Notes: generated from the letters alone by a model not told the origin. A DNA stretch of 64,000 bases from an uncultured Planctomycetia bacterium (GCA_903929765.1 CAIYVX010000097.1:16556-80555), one strand, 5' to 3'. Shown: positions 1 through 9,214, counted from the stretch's first letter. Program-made: numbers and translations.

Positions 1-553
1 GAAACCTTGCTGCAGCACGATCTGTCGAAGCCGAAACTGCTGGCTTTGCCGTTGTTGCTTCTTCACCCCTCTTTCTTGGCGAGAGAGGGTCGGGTGAGGG
101 TGTCTTTGAATCTGTCCCCTGCCCCGCCGCAACTTCCATATTCTTCTCCCGGCACGCCTCCGCCAGCGCTCGCACCGCCTCCCGCAGCGGCAACTCCACC
201 TGCACCGCCGTCGCTCCGTCGCTATAGACTTGCGGCGGCGTCGCCCGAACCGCTCGACGAACCGCCCCGTACACCCGCGCCCGCGTGTCCGCGCCGCTCG
301 ACAGGAACTCACCCACGCGCTGCTCCGGCGTCACCTGGAGATCCTCCAGTGACCGGAAGAGCTGCGCATACGCCCGCGCCGACGCCTCCTGCACCGCCGG
401 ATCTATCCTGCTGCTGTTTTTCGTAGGGGCAGAACTTGTCTCTGCCCTGCGGTTGCTACTTGGAGCCGTTGCCGTTGGCGCACCAGTACCCGCCGTCGGG
501 GTCGTCATCGCCATCGCCCAACCCGCCGCGAGAACTATTAGCGCCGCTTTCAT
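1..553 (-). CDS. Secreted protein of unknown function, partial (runs off the left edge)
   Basis: Manual reverse translation, open to the window edge and absent from the ORF track: MKAALIVLAAGWAMAMTTPTAGTGAP...RIDPAVQEASARAYAQLFRSLEDLQVTPEQRVGEFLSSGADTRARVYGAVRRAV... Signal-peptide-like N-terminus; lies 22 bp downstream of a same-strand prepilin gene. Confidence 0.7.
   Translation of the reverse strand, partial: MKAALIVLAAGWAMAMTTPTAGTGAPTATAPSSNRRAETSSAPTKNSSRIDPAVQEASARAYAQLFRSLEDLQVTPEQRVGEFLSSGADTRARVYGAVRRAVRATPPQVYSDGATAVQVELPLREAVRALAEACREKNMEVAAGQGTDSKTPSPDPLSPRKRGEEATTAKPAVSASTDRAAARF
61..108. repeat. CCCTCTCCC/GGGAGAGGG-type palindromic repeat, divergent copy
   Basis: cttcacccctctttcttggcgagagagggtcgggtgagggtgtcttt, related to the copies at 1984, 6083, 10441 and 51762. 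Confidence 0.6.
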
Positions 554-575
554 TGTTCTCAAATTTCTGCCGCTC

Positions 576-1478
576 CTAGTTGTGCGAAAAGTTCATGATA
601 TCGTCCGACGTCCCGTCCGTTGCCCCGGCCGTGGTGGTCGGCGCCATCGTGGTCACTCCGGTCGACGAATTGTAGGTTGACTTCACATAGCCGAAAATCC
701 GGTCCGGCCCCGCGCTGATCAGAATATATGGCAACGTACACTGCAAGGTGATCCGCTGCCAACTCGGTCCGGCCACCAGGGTCGATCCCGTCGTCTGGTT
801 GAACGCATAATCCAGGTCGGCCGAGTCGAAGCCACCGGCCGGAACATTGCGGCCGTCGTTCTGGTTCATGCCGCGGCTCAGACGCAACGAATACTGGATC
901 GTTCCCTGAAAAAATCCCGCGCTACCGAAACCATCCTCGAAATAGTACATCGCACAGTCCGACGGAGAAGTACCAGACGGTATCGGATGGGGCGTATAAA
1001 TTATCTTGGTCAGCACTTCCTGCGCCGGCCAGTTGGCCGACACGCGCACAGCAGGCGTGCCGGGGCCTGAGTTCACGCTAGAGTCCGTCGCGCTCCAGCC
1101 GATCTGATTCGGCCCCATCAGAAAGTAAAACAGCAAGCCCCCGCCCAAAGGAGCTTGAGGATCGTTGGCATTGGCTGACATGGGCAAGTTGATGGTCAGG
1201 TAATGCAAGCCTCCAGAATTATCAGTCCACTGACTTGGGGTCAAAGTTGGATAGGACCAGGTTGTCGATGTTGACGCGTGGCTCGGCGGATAATCCCCGA
1301 ACGTCTGCTTGTATTGTTCGAGGCACTGTCCCAGCGTCCCGATTCGCGTCTCGGTGTCCTTGATCTTGAAGAGTATCGTTGCCGCGTTGATCGCCGGCAA
1401 CAGCATCCCGATCAGCACTCCGATGATCAGGATCACCAGCATGATCTCGATCAGCGTAAAACCGCTCTTGGCTTTCAT
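576..1478 (-). CDS. Prepilin/pseudopilin, GspG-like
   Basis: Start trimmed to MKAKSGFTLIEIMLVILIIGVLIGMLLPAIN (class III signal, GFTLIE). C-terminal SAGPDRIFGY...SDDIMNFSHN. Confidence 0.88.
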   Translation of the reverse strand: MKAKSGFTLIEIMLVILIIGVLIGMLLPAINAATILFKIKDTETRIGTLGQCLEQYKQTFGDYPPSHASTSTTWSYPTLTPSQWTDNSGGLHYLTINLPMSANANDPQAPLGGGLLFYFLMGPNQIGWSATDSSVNSGPGTPAVRVSANWPAQEVLTKIIYTPHPIPSGTSPSDCAMYYFEDGFGSAGFFQGTIQYSLRLSRGMNQNDGRNVPAGGFDSADLDYAFNQTTGSTLVAGPSWQRITLQCTLPYILISAGPDRIFGYVKSTYNSSTGVTTMAPTTTAGATDGTSDDIMNFSHN

Positions 1479-1541
1479 CTTCCTCGTCCTCCGCCCGGTT
1501 TCCTTTTGACGCCGAACCGTTCTCTCGTGATAATTATCCTC

Positions 1542-2690
1542 ATGAACGACGACCAGGTCAACTTTCCGCGACGCGTCACGCGCTCCGTTCGCGTCGGCCG
1601 GCTCACCCTCGGCTCCGGCTTTCCCGTCGCCGTCCAATCCATGACCACCACGCCCACCGCCGACGTCGACGCCACCGTCGCCCAGATCCGCCGACTCGCC
1701 GAAGCCGGGGCCGACCTCGTCCGCCTCGCCGTCCCCACCATGGCCGACGCCGAGGCCCTCGGTCGCATCCGCCGACAGGTCGACACCCCGCTCGTCGCCG
1801 ACATCCACTTCAACGCCCGCCTCGCTCTTGCCACGCTCGACCAGGGCGTCGACAAAATCCGCATCAACCCCGGCAACGTCCCCGCCGACGACGACCTCTT
1901 CCAGGTCATCGACGCCGCCAAAGCTCGCGGCGCCGCCATTCGCCTCGGCGTCAACTCCGGCTCCATCATGCCGCGTTCAAAAGACACCTCTCCCTCGGGA
2001 GAGGGTGGCCCGCAAGGGCCGGGCGAGGGGTTAACGCCGGAAACCATCCCCTCGCAACATTCGCCGCAACAAATCGCCGATCGCATGGTCAGCGAAGTTC
2101 TCCGTTACCTCGACCTCTTCCAGTCGCGCGGCTTCCGCGACCTCGTCCTTTCCCTCAAGGCCAGCGACGTTCCCACCACCATCGCCGCCTATCGCGCCGT
2201 CGCCGTCGCCTGCGACTGCCCCCTGCACCTCGGCATCACCGCCGCCGGACCGCGCGAGGAAGCCGTCCTCAAAAGCGCCCTGGGCATCGGCTCGCTCCTG
2301 GCCGAAGGTCTCGGCGACACCATCCGCGTCAGCATCACCGGCGATCCGCTCATCGAAGTCCAGACCGCCGTCCGCATGCTCGAAATACTCCACCTCCGCC
2401 CACTCGGCGGCGTCGAAGTCCTCTCCTGCCCCACCTGCGGACGCTGCCAGGTTGACCTCGCCCCGCTCGCCGAACGGCTCTACCTGGCCACCCGTTCCAT
2501 CCGTCGCCCCCTGCGCGTCGCCGTCATGGGCTGCGTCGTCAACGGACCCGGTGAAGCCCGCGAAGCCGACTTGGGGCTAGCCGCCGGAAAAGGCTTCGGA
2601 CTCCTTTTCCGTCACGGCCGGACCGGCGGCGAAAAAATCCCCGAAAACCAACTCTTCGACCGACTTATGGCCGAAATACAAAAACTCTAG
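1542..2690 (+). CDS. ispG: 4-hydroxy-3-methylbut-2-enyl diphosphate synthase (IspG/GcpE)
   Basis: MNDDQVNFPRRVTRSVRVGRLTLGSGFPVAVQSMTTTPTADVDATVAQI...LVADIHFNARLAL...KIRINPGN...; C-terminal CPTCGRCQVDL and VMGCVVNGPGEA Fe-S motifs. Confidence 0.95.
   Translation: MNDDQVNFPRRVTRSVRVGRLTLGSGFPVAVQSMTTTPTADVDATVAQIRRLAEAGADLVRLAVPTMADAEALGRIRRQVDTPLVADIHFNARLALATLDQGVDKIRINPGNVPADDDLFQVIDAAKARGAAIRLGVNSGSIMPRSKDTSPSGEGGPQGPGEGLTPETIPSQHSPQQIADRMVSEVLRYLDLFQSRGFRDLVLSLKASDVPTTIAAYRAVAVACDCPLHLGITAAGPREEAVLKSALGIGSLLAEGLGDTIRVSITGDPLIEVQTAVRMLEILHLRPLGGVEVLSCPTCGRCQVDLAPLAERLYLATRSIRRPLRVAVMGCVVNGPGEAREADLGLAAGKGFGLLFRHGRTGGEKIPENQLFDRLMAEIQKL
1984..2034. repeat. CCCTCTCCC/GGGAGAGGG-type palindromic repeat inside ispG
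   Basis: acacctctccctcgggagagggtggcccgcaagggccgggcgaggggtta. Confidence 0.8.
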
Positions 2691-3274
2691 TGCGTTATCT
2701 CCCGATCCGTCAATTGCAGAAACGCGCCCGTTACCCGGTTCAGCCGGTACTCCACCGTCTTCTCCGTTGATTCCGTCCCACTGATCGGTCCGATGTCCAG
2801 AACCAGATTCGCTGATTGGGTCTGTGGATGCACCGTCCCCGCCGAATTGAAAGCAATGCTGAAAGTCGGATAGGTCGCCGGAGGAGTCGGAGGATTCGCC
2901 AACATGGTCGACGACACCGCCTGGATCCCGTTGGGCAGGTCGATCGCATAGGAACCAGCCACCACCCCGAAGTTTCCACTCCCCGCTAAACTACCCGTTT
3001 GAATCTGCCCCAGGATCATCCGCGTGAACGGATGGACCGAGCCGTTACTTCCCGTGTACGGCGGCAGAAATCGCACCGACGTCTCCGTGTGGTACTGCAC
3101 CGCCATCTGCCGCGCCATCAGGATCATCGACTGCACCTGACTAGCCGCGTTATCCGTCTTCGACGCCCCCGACATCTGCGTCAACAGCGGCACCGCCGTC
3201 CCCGCCATCAGCACGATGATCGTGATCACCAGCATTAACTCGATCAGCGTAAAGCCGTCCGTCCGCTCTCGCAT
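2687..3274 (-). CDS. Prepilin-type protein (GspH/FimT-like)
   Basis: MRERTDGFTLIELMLVITIIVLMAGTAVPLLTQ; prepilin cleavage motif and hydrophobic helix. Confidence 0.82.
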   Translation of the reverse strand: MRERTDGFTLIELMLVITIIVLMAGTAVPLLTQMSGASKTDNAASQVQSMILMARQMAVQYHTETSVRFLPPYTGSNGSVHPFTRMILGQIQTGSLAGSGNFGVVAGSYAIDLPNGIQAVSSTMLANPPTPPATYPTFSIAFNSAGTVHPQTQSANLVLDIGPISGTESTEKTVEYRLNRVTGAFLQLTDREITH

Positions 3275-3290
3275 GGCCCTTCCCTCCGCA

Positions 3291-3893
3291 CTACTGTGAG
3301 TAGTTCCAGGTTCCGGTTGCCTGCAAATCCCGGAAGTTCGATATATTATCCGCATCCGGCCCGCTCGTCGGCAAAGGGGTCAAGGTCGTCCCATAGCCGG
3401 CAGAGGCCAGCCCGTCCGGCCCGCAGGAATAGAGGAACGGCATCCCACCATTGGCCTTCGCGCTATCTGACCCCAGGTCGAAAACCTTACCCCCGATCGG
3501 ATTCTTCCACGCATCTACAAAGTAATTCTGGCTCGTCGCCTGGTTCGTAGCCACCGCCCCCGCGGGCAGCGACGCCAAAGAACTCACCGTGCCGCTCTTA
3601 ATGCCGTTCTTCCCGCTTCCCGACAACGCCTGGCACAGCGCCGTCGAGACACTGATCGGATCGCTCCCCAATTGCGACTGTGGAGGATACTGCCCCCACT
3701 CGTCGTAATAGGTCACCAGCGCCGATTCTATCCCATCGATGATCTTCCGCGTCGACATCTTCTGTGATTCCAGGTTCGCGTTCGCCACGAACACCACCAG
3801 CGTCCCCAAAAGGAACAGGATGATCGACACCACCATGATCATCTCCAGCAGCGTAAAGCCCCGTGACGAAATCCTATGGTTCATTGCTTTCAT
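3291..3893 (-). CDS. Pseudopilin, GspG-like
   Basis: MKAMNHRISSRGFTLLEMIMVVSIILFLLGTLVVF...YYDEWGQYPPQ...; C-terminal SCGPDGLASAGYG...DADNISNFRDL. Confidence 0.85.
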   Translation of the reverse strand: MKAMNHRISSRGFTLLEMIMVVSIILFLLGTLVVFVANANLESQKMSTRKIIDGIESALVTYYDEWGQYPPQSQLGSDPISVSTALCQALSGSGKNGIKSGTVSSLASLPAGAVATNQATSQNYFVDAWKNPIGGKVFDLGSDSAKANGGMPFLYSCGPDGLASAGYGTTLTPLPTSGPDADNISNFRDLQATGTWNYSQ

Positions 3894-3995
3894 TCCCCGT
3901 CCCGCCGTTTATGCCCCCAGCACTGCCGGGGGATGCAGTTTCTTTTTCGGTCTCTTCTTTTTTTTGCCGTACCTGAAGACTGAGGACTTCTTTTC

Positions 3996-5018
3996 CTACC
4001 TGAAATTCGTAATGTCGTCGAAGTTTGCCGGGTTGAACGTCAGGTCCGGGAGATACCAGCCCTGCGAATAGTCATAGGCCCAGAACCCGAACAACTGGTC
4101 CGGCCCCGCCGACCAGATCACGTACGACGTCGGATTGTACAGCTTCTGGCCGTTCGTACCAATCGTGGTCCACTGGGCGTAGGTCTGGTTCGTCATCCCG
4201 GAATAGAACATGTAGTCAACTACTTCCCACCACACGTAGACTTTGGTCTCGAAGCTGTCGGGCGTGGTCGGCAGCCAAGCTCGAGTCATAACATCATGCA
4301 TCGGAGTCGCATTCGCCCCGTAGGAACCGCCGGAAACATCTACCCAGAATTCTTCGACCTCCCCGGGGTTGTAGCGGTCATGCGGCTGGATCGGCATGCT
4401 TAACTTCGGCCAAGTCGGAACCCCGTTCACATTCATTATCGCCGCAAAGTACACGATCGGCGTCCCGAACGCATCGACGAACGTCGGACGATAAAGATTA
4501 ATAGCATTCGTCCCTCCGCCGTAATTCCGATGCGACTTAAAAGCCTGTAAGCTACTGTTGCCCGCCTCCATCCAGGGACCGAAGTCCGCCGTCACCGAAC
4601 CATTCTGGTTACCAGGAGAGGCCTGTCTGCCGTCCCGGTTCACCCGCCAACCCATACCGGCCGGGCCCTGGAGGCAATAGGTCAGAATGCCCGGCGCCCC
4701 CATCCCACCCGACGGATCCCCCACCGGCTCCGCCGCCGTCCCGTACGGGCTGCCGCCCTGCCACCACCAGCCGTCCAGGTTCGTCGATGGCGGCTGCGGA
4801 AAGGTGGTCGGCGGATAGGCCCCGAACGCCGCCTTGTATTGCTGCACCCCCAGGTCCAGCATGTTCACCAGCCCCCGCGTCTGGTAAATCTTCACCTCCC
4901 GCACCACCCCGTTTATCGCCGGAATCAGCGTGAAGATCAGCAGGCTGATGATCAGCACCACCATCATCAGCTCCACCAGCGTAAAGCCCCGCCGAGTCTC
5001 TCTACTCTTCCTGTTCAT
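3996..5018 (-). CDS. Pseudopilin, GspG-like
   Basis: MNRKSRETRRGFTLVELMMVVLIISLLIFTLIPAING...AFGAYPPT...; C-terminal VIWSAGPDQLFGFW...FDDITNFR. Confidence 0.87.
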   Translation of the reverse strand: MNRKSRETRRGFTLVELMMVVLIISLLIFTLIPAINGVVREVKIYQTRGLVNMLDLGVQQYKAAFGAYPPTTFPQPPSTNLDGWWWQGGSPYGTAAEPVGDPSGGMGAPGILTYCLQGPAGMGWRVNRDGRQASPGNQNGSVTADFGPWMEAGNSSLQAFKSHRNYGGGTNAINLYRPTFVDAFGTPIVYFAAIMNVNGVPTWPKLSMPIQPHDRYNPGEVEEFWVDVSGGSYGANATPMHDVMTRAWLPTTPDSFETKVYVWWEVVDYMFYSGMTNQTYAQWTTIGTNGQKLYNPTSYVIWSAGPDQLFGFWAYDYSQGWYLPDLTFNPANFDDITNFR

Positions 5019-5114
5019 TTTTCCACTCCCGACCAGACTAAACCGTTGCTTTTGTTGTTATCAACTGCTCACCTGTTCTCCTGCTCTACTGTTCTCGGTC
5101 GCAACGGGACCGCC

Positions 5115-6053
5115 TCACGGCGTGAAGTTCATGATGTCGTCGCTGGCCCAACCCTTGCTCGGATCCGACGGCAGGCCGAACTCCCGGTCCACGCCCGCCG
5201 AAATCAGGATGTACGTCATCGCCCGCTGCGGATACCGCTGCGCCGCCGGCGTCGTCATGGTGATATCGCCTGCGCCCAGGTCGTTGGCGTTGGTTGACGA
5301 ATTTCTGGTCTTATCTATGTCCGTGATCTCATTCTCCCACTGTTGCTGCTTGGTAAAGGTGACCGACGAACCAGTGGTGGGATCCAATTTAGGCGGCGCA
5401 TTGCCCTGGCCCGGCCAGAACGGGGAATCGCTGGTATAAGAAGAGCCAGCATCGCAGTTATCTTCGTATCTGTAATAACTGTAGAGTCCCAGTGACCCGC
5501 CGATAGAGAGGGTCGATGTCGCCAGAAGTGTCGGAGGCGGGGTGGGCGCTCCATTTGTGTTTTGCGCCTGGCCCACCATCCACGACGCCCGGTAATACAA
5601 CATCGCCCGGTCGCCGCCCGGAATCCCGTCGTTGAAATACTGCGCCGTACCAAGATTAGGATTATTTGGCGTCGAGGTCCAATCCGCGCCGACGTTCATC
5701 GCCCCTTCCCAGTTAAACTCCACCGGAATGTTGTGGAGGGCGTTCGACCAGCCGTGACTTACTCCGTTGGAATCCGGCTTGCCTTTCAGATAATAGTACA
5801 GGCACTGCGCCCCATATTGCGGCGCGTTGTGATCCCACTTCTGGTTGCTCGGCGGATATACGCCAAACACGTTCTTGTACGCATCCAGCGCCGCCGACAG
5901 CGTATTCATCCGCTGCATCGCCACCACCACGCCCGTCGAGTTATTATGCACCGCCACCACCAGGATCGTCAGCAGCAGCAGAATGATCGAGATCACCAGC
6001 AGCAGTTCGATCAGCGTGAACCCGCCTCGTGAACCTTTCGCCCCTGCCCTCAT
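5115..6053 (-). CDS. Pseudopilin, GspG-like
   Basis: MRAGAKGSRGGFTLIELLLVISIILLLLTILVVAV...VFGVYPPS...; C-terminal YILISAGVDREFG...SDDIMNFTP. Confidence 0.87.
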   Translation of the reverse strand: MRAGAKGSRGGFTLIELLLVISIILLLLTILVVAVHNNSTGVVVAMQRMNTLSAALDAYKNVFGVYPPSNQKWDHNAPQYGAQCLYYYLKGKPDSNGVSHGWSNALHNIPVEFNWEGAMNVGADWTSTPNNPNLGTAQYFNDGIPGGDRAMLYYRASWMVGQAQNTNGAPTPPPTLLATSTLSIGGSLGLYSYYRYEDNCDAGSSYTSDSPFWPGQGNAPPKLDPTTGSSVTFTKQQQWENEITDIDKTRNSSTNANDLGAGDITMTTPAAQRYPQRAMTYILISAGVDREFGLPSDPSKGWASDDIMNFTP

Positions 6054-6082
6054 GGCCGATCCTCCTTTTCCTCTTGCCGCTT

Positions 6083-6222
6083 CACCCCTCTCCCCTGGGA
6101 GAGGGTGGCCCACCAGGGCCGGGTGAGGGGTTTTGCTCTTGACCTCATGGCGGCAAACAACGCCGCCATACCACCCACCGTTTTTCTTCTTTCTACTTTT
6201 TACTTTTACCTTTTTACCTTCT
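6083..6222. repeat. Composite three-part repeat between gspF-like and pseudopilin genes
   Basis: cacccctctcccctgggagagggtggcccaccagggccgggtgaggggtttt + catggcggcaaacaacgccgccataccaccc + T-rich tract tttctactttttacttttacctttttac. Confidence 0.8.
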
Positions 6223-6226
6223 TCGC

Positions 6227-7471
6227 TTACGACTTCACCGATTTAATCAGTTCCACCAGCGGCAGGAACAACGCCACCACGATTCCGCCCACGATCACGC
6301 CCAGCGTCACCACCATGATCGGCTCCAGCGCTGCCACCAGACCGCCCACCAGCACATCCACTTCCTCATCATAATTATCGGCGACCTTCGTCAGCATCTT
6401 GTCCAGATCGCCCGTCTCCTCGCCCACGTCGATCATATTCACCACGATCGCGTCGACCACCCCGCTCTGCTTCAGCGGCGCCGCAATGCTCTCGCCCTCG
6501 CGGATGCTGTCGTGCACCTTCGTCAAGGCCCGCGAAATCACCTCGTTGCCCACCGTGTCGCGGGTGATCTTCAACGCCTCCAGAATCGGCACGCCGGAGG
6601 CCACCAACGTCCCCAGCGTCCGCGTGAACCGCGAAACCGCGCTGCGGTTGACGATCCCGCTCACCAGCGGCAGGTGCAGCCAGAGCCAGTCCATCATGTA
6701 CCGCCCGCCCTCCGTCGCCTTCACCAGTCGCATCGCCAGGTACACCACAATCGGTATGCTCACAAACACGTACCAATACAGCAACGCAAAGTGGCTGATG
6801 TTGATCAGCATCCGCGTCGGCGCCGGCAACGTCGTATGGAAATCCTTGAAAATTTTCTCGAATTTCGGAATGATGAAGACCATGATCAGCGACACGATGC
6901 CCACCGCCACGCCGATCACCATCACCGGGTACACGAGCGCCCCCACCACGCGCCGCTTCAGGGCCAGCGACTTCTCCTTGAACTCCGCCAGACGCACCAG
7001 AATCTTGTCCAGCACGCCGCCCGCCTCGCCCGCCCGCACGATGTTCACATACAGCCGGTCGAACACTTTCCCGTGCTTCGCCATCGCCTCCGACAGCGTC
7101 GAGCCGGCCTCCACGTCCTCGATAATGTCCGACAGGGCGTTCTTCAGCACCCCGGGCTTCTGCTGTCCGTGCAGAATCCGCAGGCTCCGCAAAATCGGCA
7201 ACCCGGCGTCCTGCAGCGTGGAGAGTTGTCGCGTGAACAGCGTCAGGTTTTTCCCCGACACGCCGCCGAAGGCAATCGTCTTGCCCTTCTTCGGCGACTG
7301 GCCGGGCGACCGGCCTTTGCGCTGCTTCGTCGCCCCCTTTTCCCGGATGTCCGTCGGGAAAAAGTTCTTGGCCCGGATCTTCGCCACCGCCTCTTCCTGG
7401 CTCGCGGCCTCGATCTCCTCGCGAACTTCCTGGCCCTGTGCGTTCATCGCCTCATACTGGTACCGTGGCAT
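6227..7471 (-). CDS. Type II secretion/type IV pilus inner-membrane protein (GspF/PilC family)
   Basis: MPRYQYEAMNAQGQEVREEIEAASQEEAVAKIRAKNFFPTDI...LTLFTRQLSTLQDAGLPILRSLRIL...; duplicated GspF domain with C-terminal transmembrane segment. Confidence 0.93.
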   Translation of the reverse strand: MPRYQYEAMNAQGQEVREEIEAASQEEAVAKIRAKNFFPTDIREKGATKQRKGRSPGQSPKKGKTIAFGGVSGKNLTLFTRQLSTLQDAGLPILRSLRILHGQQKPGVLKNALSDIIEDVEAGSTLSEAMAKHGKVFDRLYVNIVRAGEAGGVLDKILVRLAEFKEKSLALKRRVVGALVYPVMVIGVAVGIVSLIMVFIIPKFEKIFKDFHTTLPAPTRMLINISHFALLYWYVFVSIPIVVYLAMRLVKATEGGRYMMDWLWLHLPLVSGIVNRSAVSRFTRTLGTLVASGVPILEALKITRDTVGNEVISRALTKVHDSIREGESIAAPLKQSGVVDAIVVNMIDVGEETGDLDKMLTKVADNYDEEVDVLVGGLVAALEPIMVVTLGVIVGGIVVALFLPLVELIKSVKS

Positions 7472-7474
7472 CGC

Positions 7475-9214
7475 TTACTCCTCCCAGATCGTTTCTTTCA
7501 CCACTTCCTCGATCGTCGTCACTCCGTCGTAAATCGACAACAGCCCGCTCTCACGCAAACTCCGCATCCCCCGCTGCCGCGCCGCCGACCGCAGCACGTT
7601 GCTCGAAGCATGATTGCGGATCAGATCGCGCAGTTCATCGTCCATCCGCATAATCTCGAAAATCGCCGTCCGGCCCCGATAACCCGTGTTGTTGCAATGT
7701 TCGCATCCACGGCCGTAATAGAACGTCCGGTTCTTCACCGTCTCCGGCGTCAGGTTCAACTCCATCAGCATGTCCTCGGTCGGTTTGAACTCCGACCGGC
7801 AATGCAGACAAATCCGCCGCACCAGACGCTGACCCACGATCGCCTCCACCGTCGAGGTCAGCAGGTACGGCTCCACGCCCATGTCCAGGAGCCGCGTCAC
7901 CGCCGTCGGGGCGTCGTTGGTGTGCAGCGTCGAAAACACCAAGTGCCCCGTCAGGCTCGCGTGAATCGCCGTCTCCACCGTCTCGAAGTCGCGCATCTCG
8001 CCCACCAGGATGATGTCCGGGTCCTGCCGCAGAATCGACCGCAGGCACGACGCGAACGTCAACCCGATGTCCTCGTTGATCTGCACCTGGACCAGGCCGT
8101 CGATGTCGTACTCCACCGGATCCTCGGTCGTGATCACCTTCACGTCCACTTTGTTCAACTCTCGCAGCGCCGAGTACAGCGTCGTCGTCTTCCCCGACCC
8201 CGTCGGCCCCGTCACCACCACGATCCCGTTCGGCAACTCCAGAATGTCCCGGAACTCTTTCAGTTCATCGTCCCTGAGGCCCACCTTCGCCAGGTCCAGC
8301 GAGATCTGCGTCCGATCCAGCACGCGCATGACCACGCTCTCCCCGAACATCGTCGGCAGCACCGACACGCGCAGGTCCACCGAATTACCCCCCACGTTCA
8401 ACTCGATGCGCCCGTCCTGCGGCAACCGCCGCTCCGCGATGTCCAGGTTCGACATGACCTTGATGCGGCTCGCCACCGCCAACGCGATGTGCCGAGGCGG
8501 GGGAACCATCTCATACAGCACCCCGTCGATCCGGTAGCGCATCTTGAACTCGTCTTCAAACGGCTCGAAATGAATGTCCGAGGCCTTGTCCCGAATCGCC
8601 TGCAAGAGTACCAGGTTCAGCAGCTTCTTCACCGGCTGCGAGTCGGCCATGGCACTGACGTCCGCCAGGTCCACGCCCTTGCTCCCCGAGGCGTCGTCCT
8701 CCGGCGAGAAAAACTGCGCCTGCAGGCTCTCCAGTTCGCCCATCACCTCTTCCATCGACGCCGCTTCATCTTTGTAATATTTGTCCAGCGCCCGCTGAAT
8801 CGCCGCCGGATCCGCCACCGCCCCTTCCAAATCCAAGCCCAGCAGGAAATGCAGATCGTCCAGCGTCCGAAAGTTCTCCGGATCGCCCATCGCCACCGTC
8901 AGCCGCCCGCCGCTCAGCGACACCGGAATGATCCGGTACGACCGCGCCGTCATCGGATCCACCTTCTCCAGCAGCTCCGGCGGAATCTCCAACTCGTCCA
9001 GATTAATCTGCTGCATCCCCGACTGCACCGCCAGCGCCAGCGAGATGTCGCGCTCCGTGCAATAACCCAACTCCACCAGCACCGCGCCCGTCGCCCCGCC
9101 TTTGCGATGCTTGATATCCAGCGCCTCGCGGACCTGCGCTTCCGTCACCGACCCCAACTCGACCAGGATCTGGCCGATCAGTTTCCGCGTCGCTTTATTC
9201 CCTGCTGTCACCAT
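7475..9214 (-). CDS. Type II/IV secretion ATPase, GspE/PilB family (copy 1)
   Basis: GPTGSGKTTTLYSAL (Walker A), ILVGEMRDFETVETAIHASLTGHLVFSTLHTNDA, CxxC zinc motifs, N-terminal MshEN-like domain. Start placed at MVTAGNKATRK. Confidence 0.93.
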   Translation of the reverse strand: MVTAGNKATRKLIGQILVELGSVTEAQVREALDIKHRKGGATGAVLVELGYCTERDISLALAVQSGMQQINLDELEIPPELLEKVDPMTARSYRIIPVSLSGGRLTVAMGDPENFRTLDDLHFLLGLDLEGAVADPAAIQRALDKYYKDEAASMEEVMGELESLQAQFFSPEDDASGSKGVDLADVSAMADSQPVKKLLNLVLLQAIRDKASDIHFEPFEDEFKMRYRIDGVLYEMVPPPRHIALAVASRIKVMSNLDIAERRLPQDGRIELNVGGNSVDLRVSVLPTMFGESVVMRVLDRTQISLDLAKVGLRDDELKEFRDILELPNGIVVVTGPTGSGKTTTLYSALRELNKVDVKVITTEDPVEYDIDGLVQVQINEDIGLTFASCLRSILRQDPDIILVGEMRDFETVETAIHASLTGHLVFSTLHTNDAPTAVTRLLDMGVEPYLLTSTVEAIVGQRLVRRICLHCRSEFKPTEDMLMELNLTPETVKNRTFYYGRGCEHCNNTGYRGRTAIFEIMRMDDELRDLIRNHASSNVLRSAARQRGMRSLRESGLLSIYDGVTTIEEVVKETIWEE

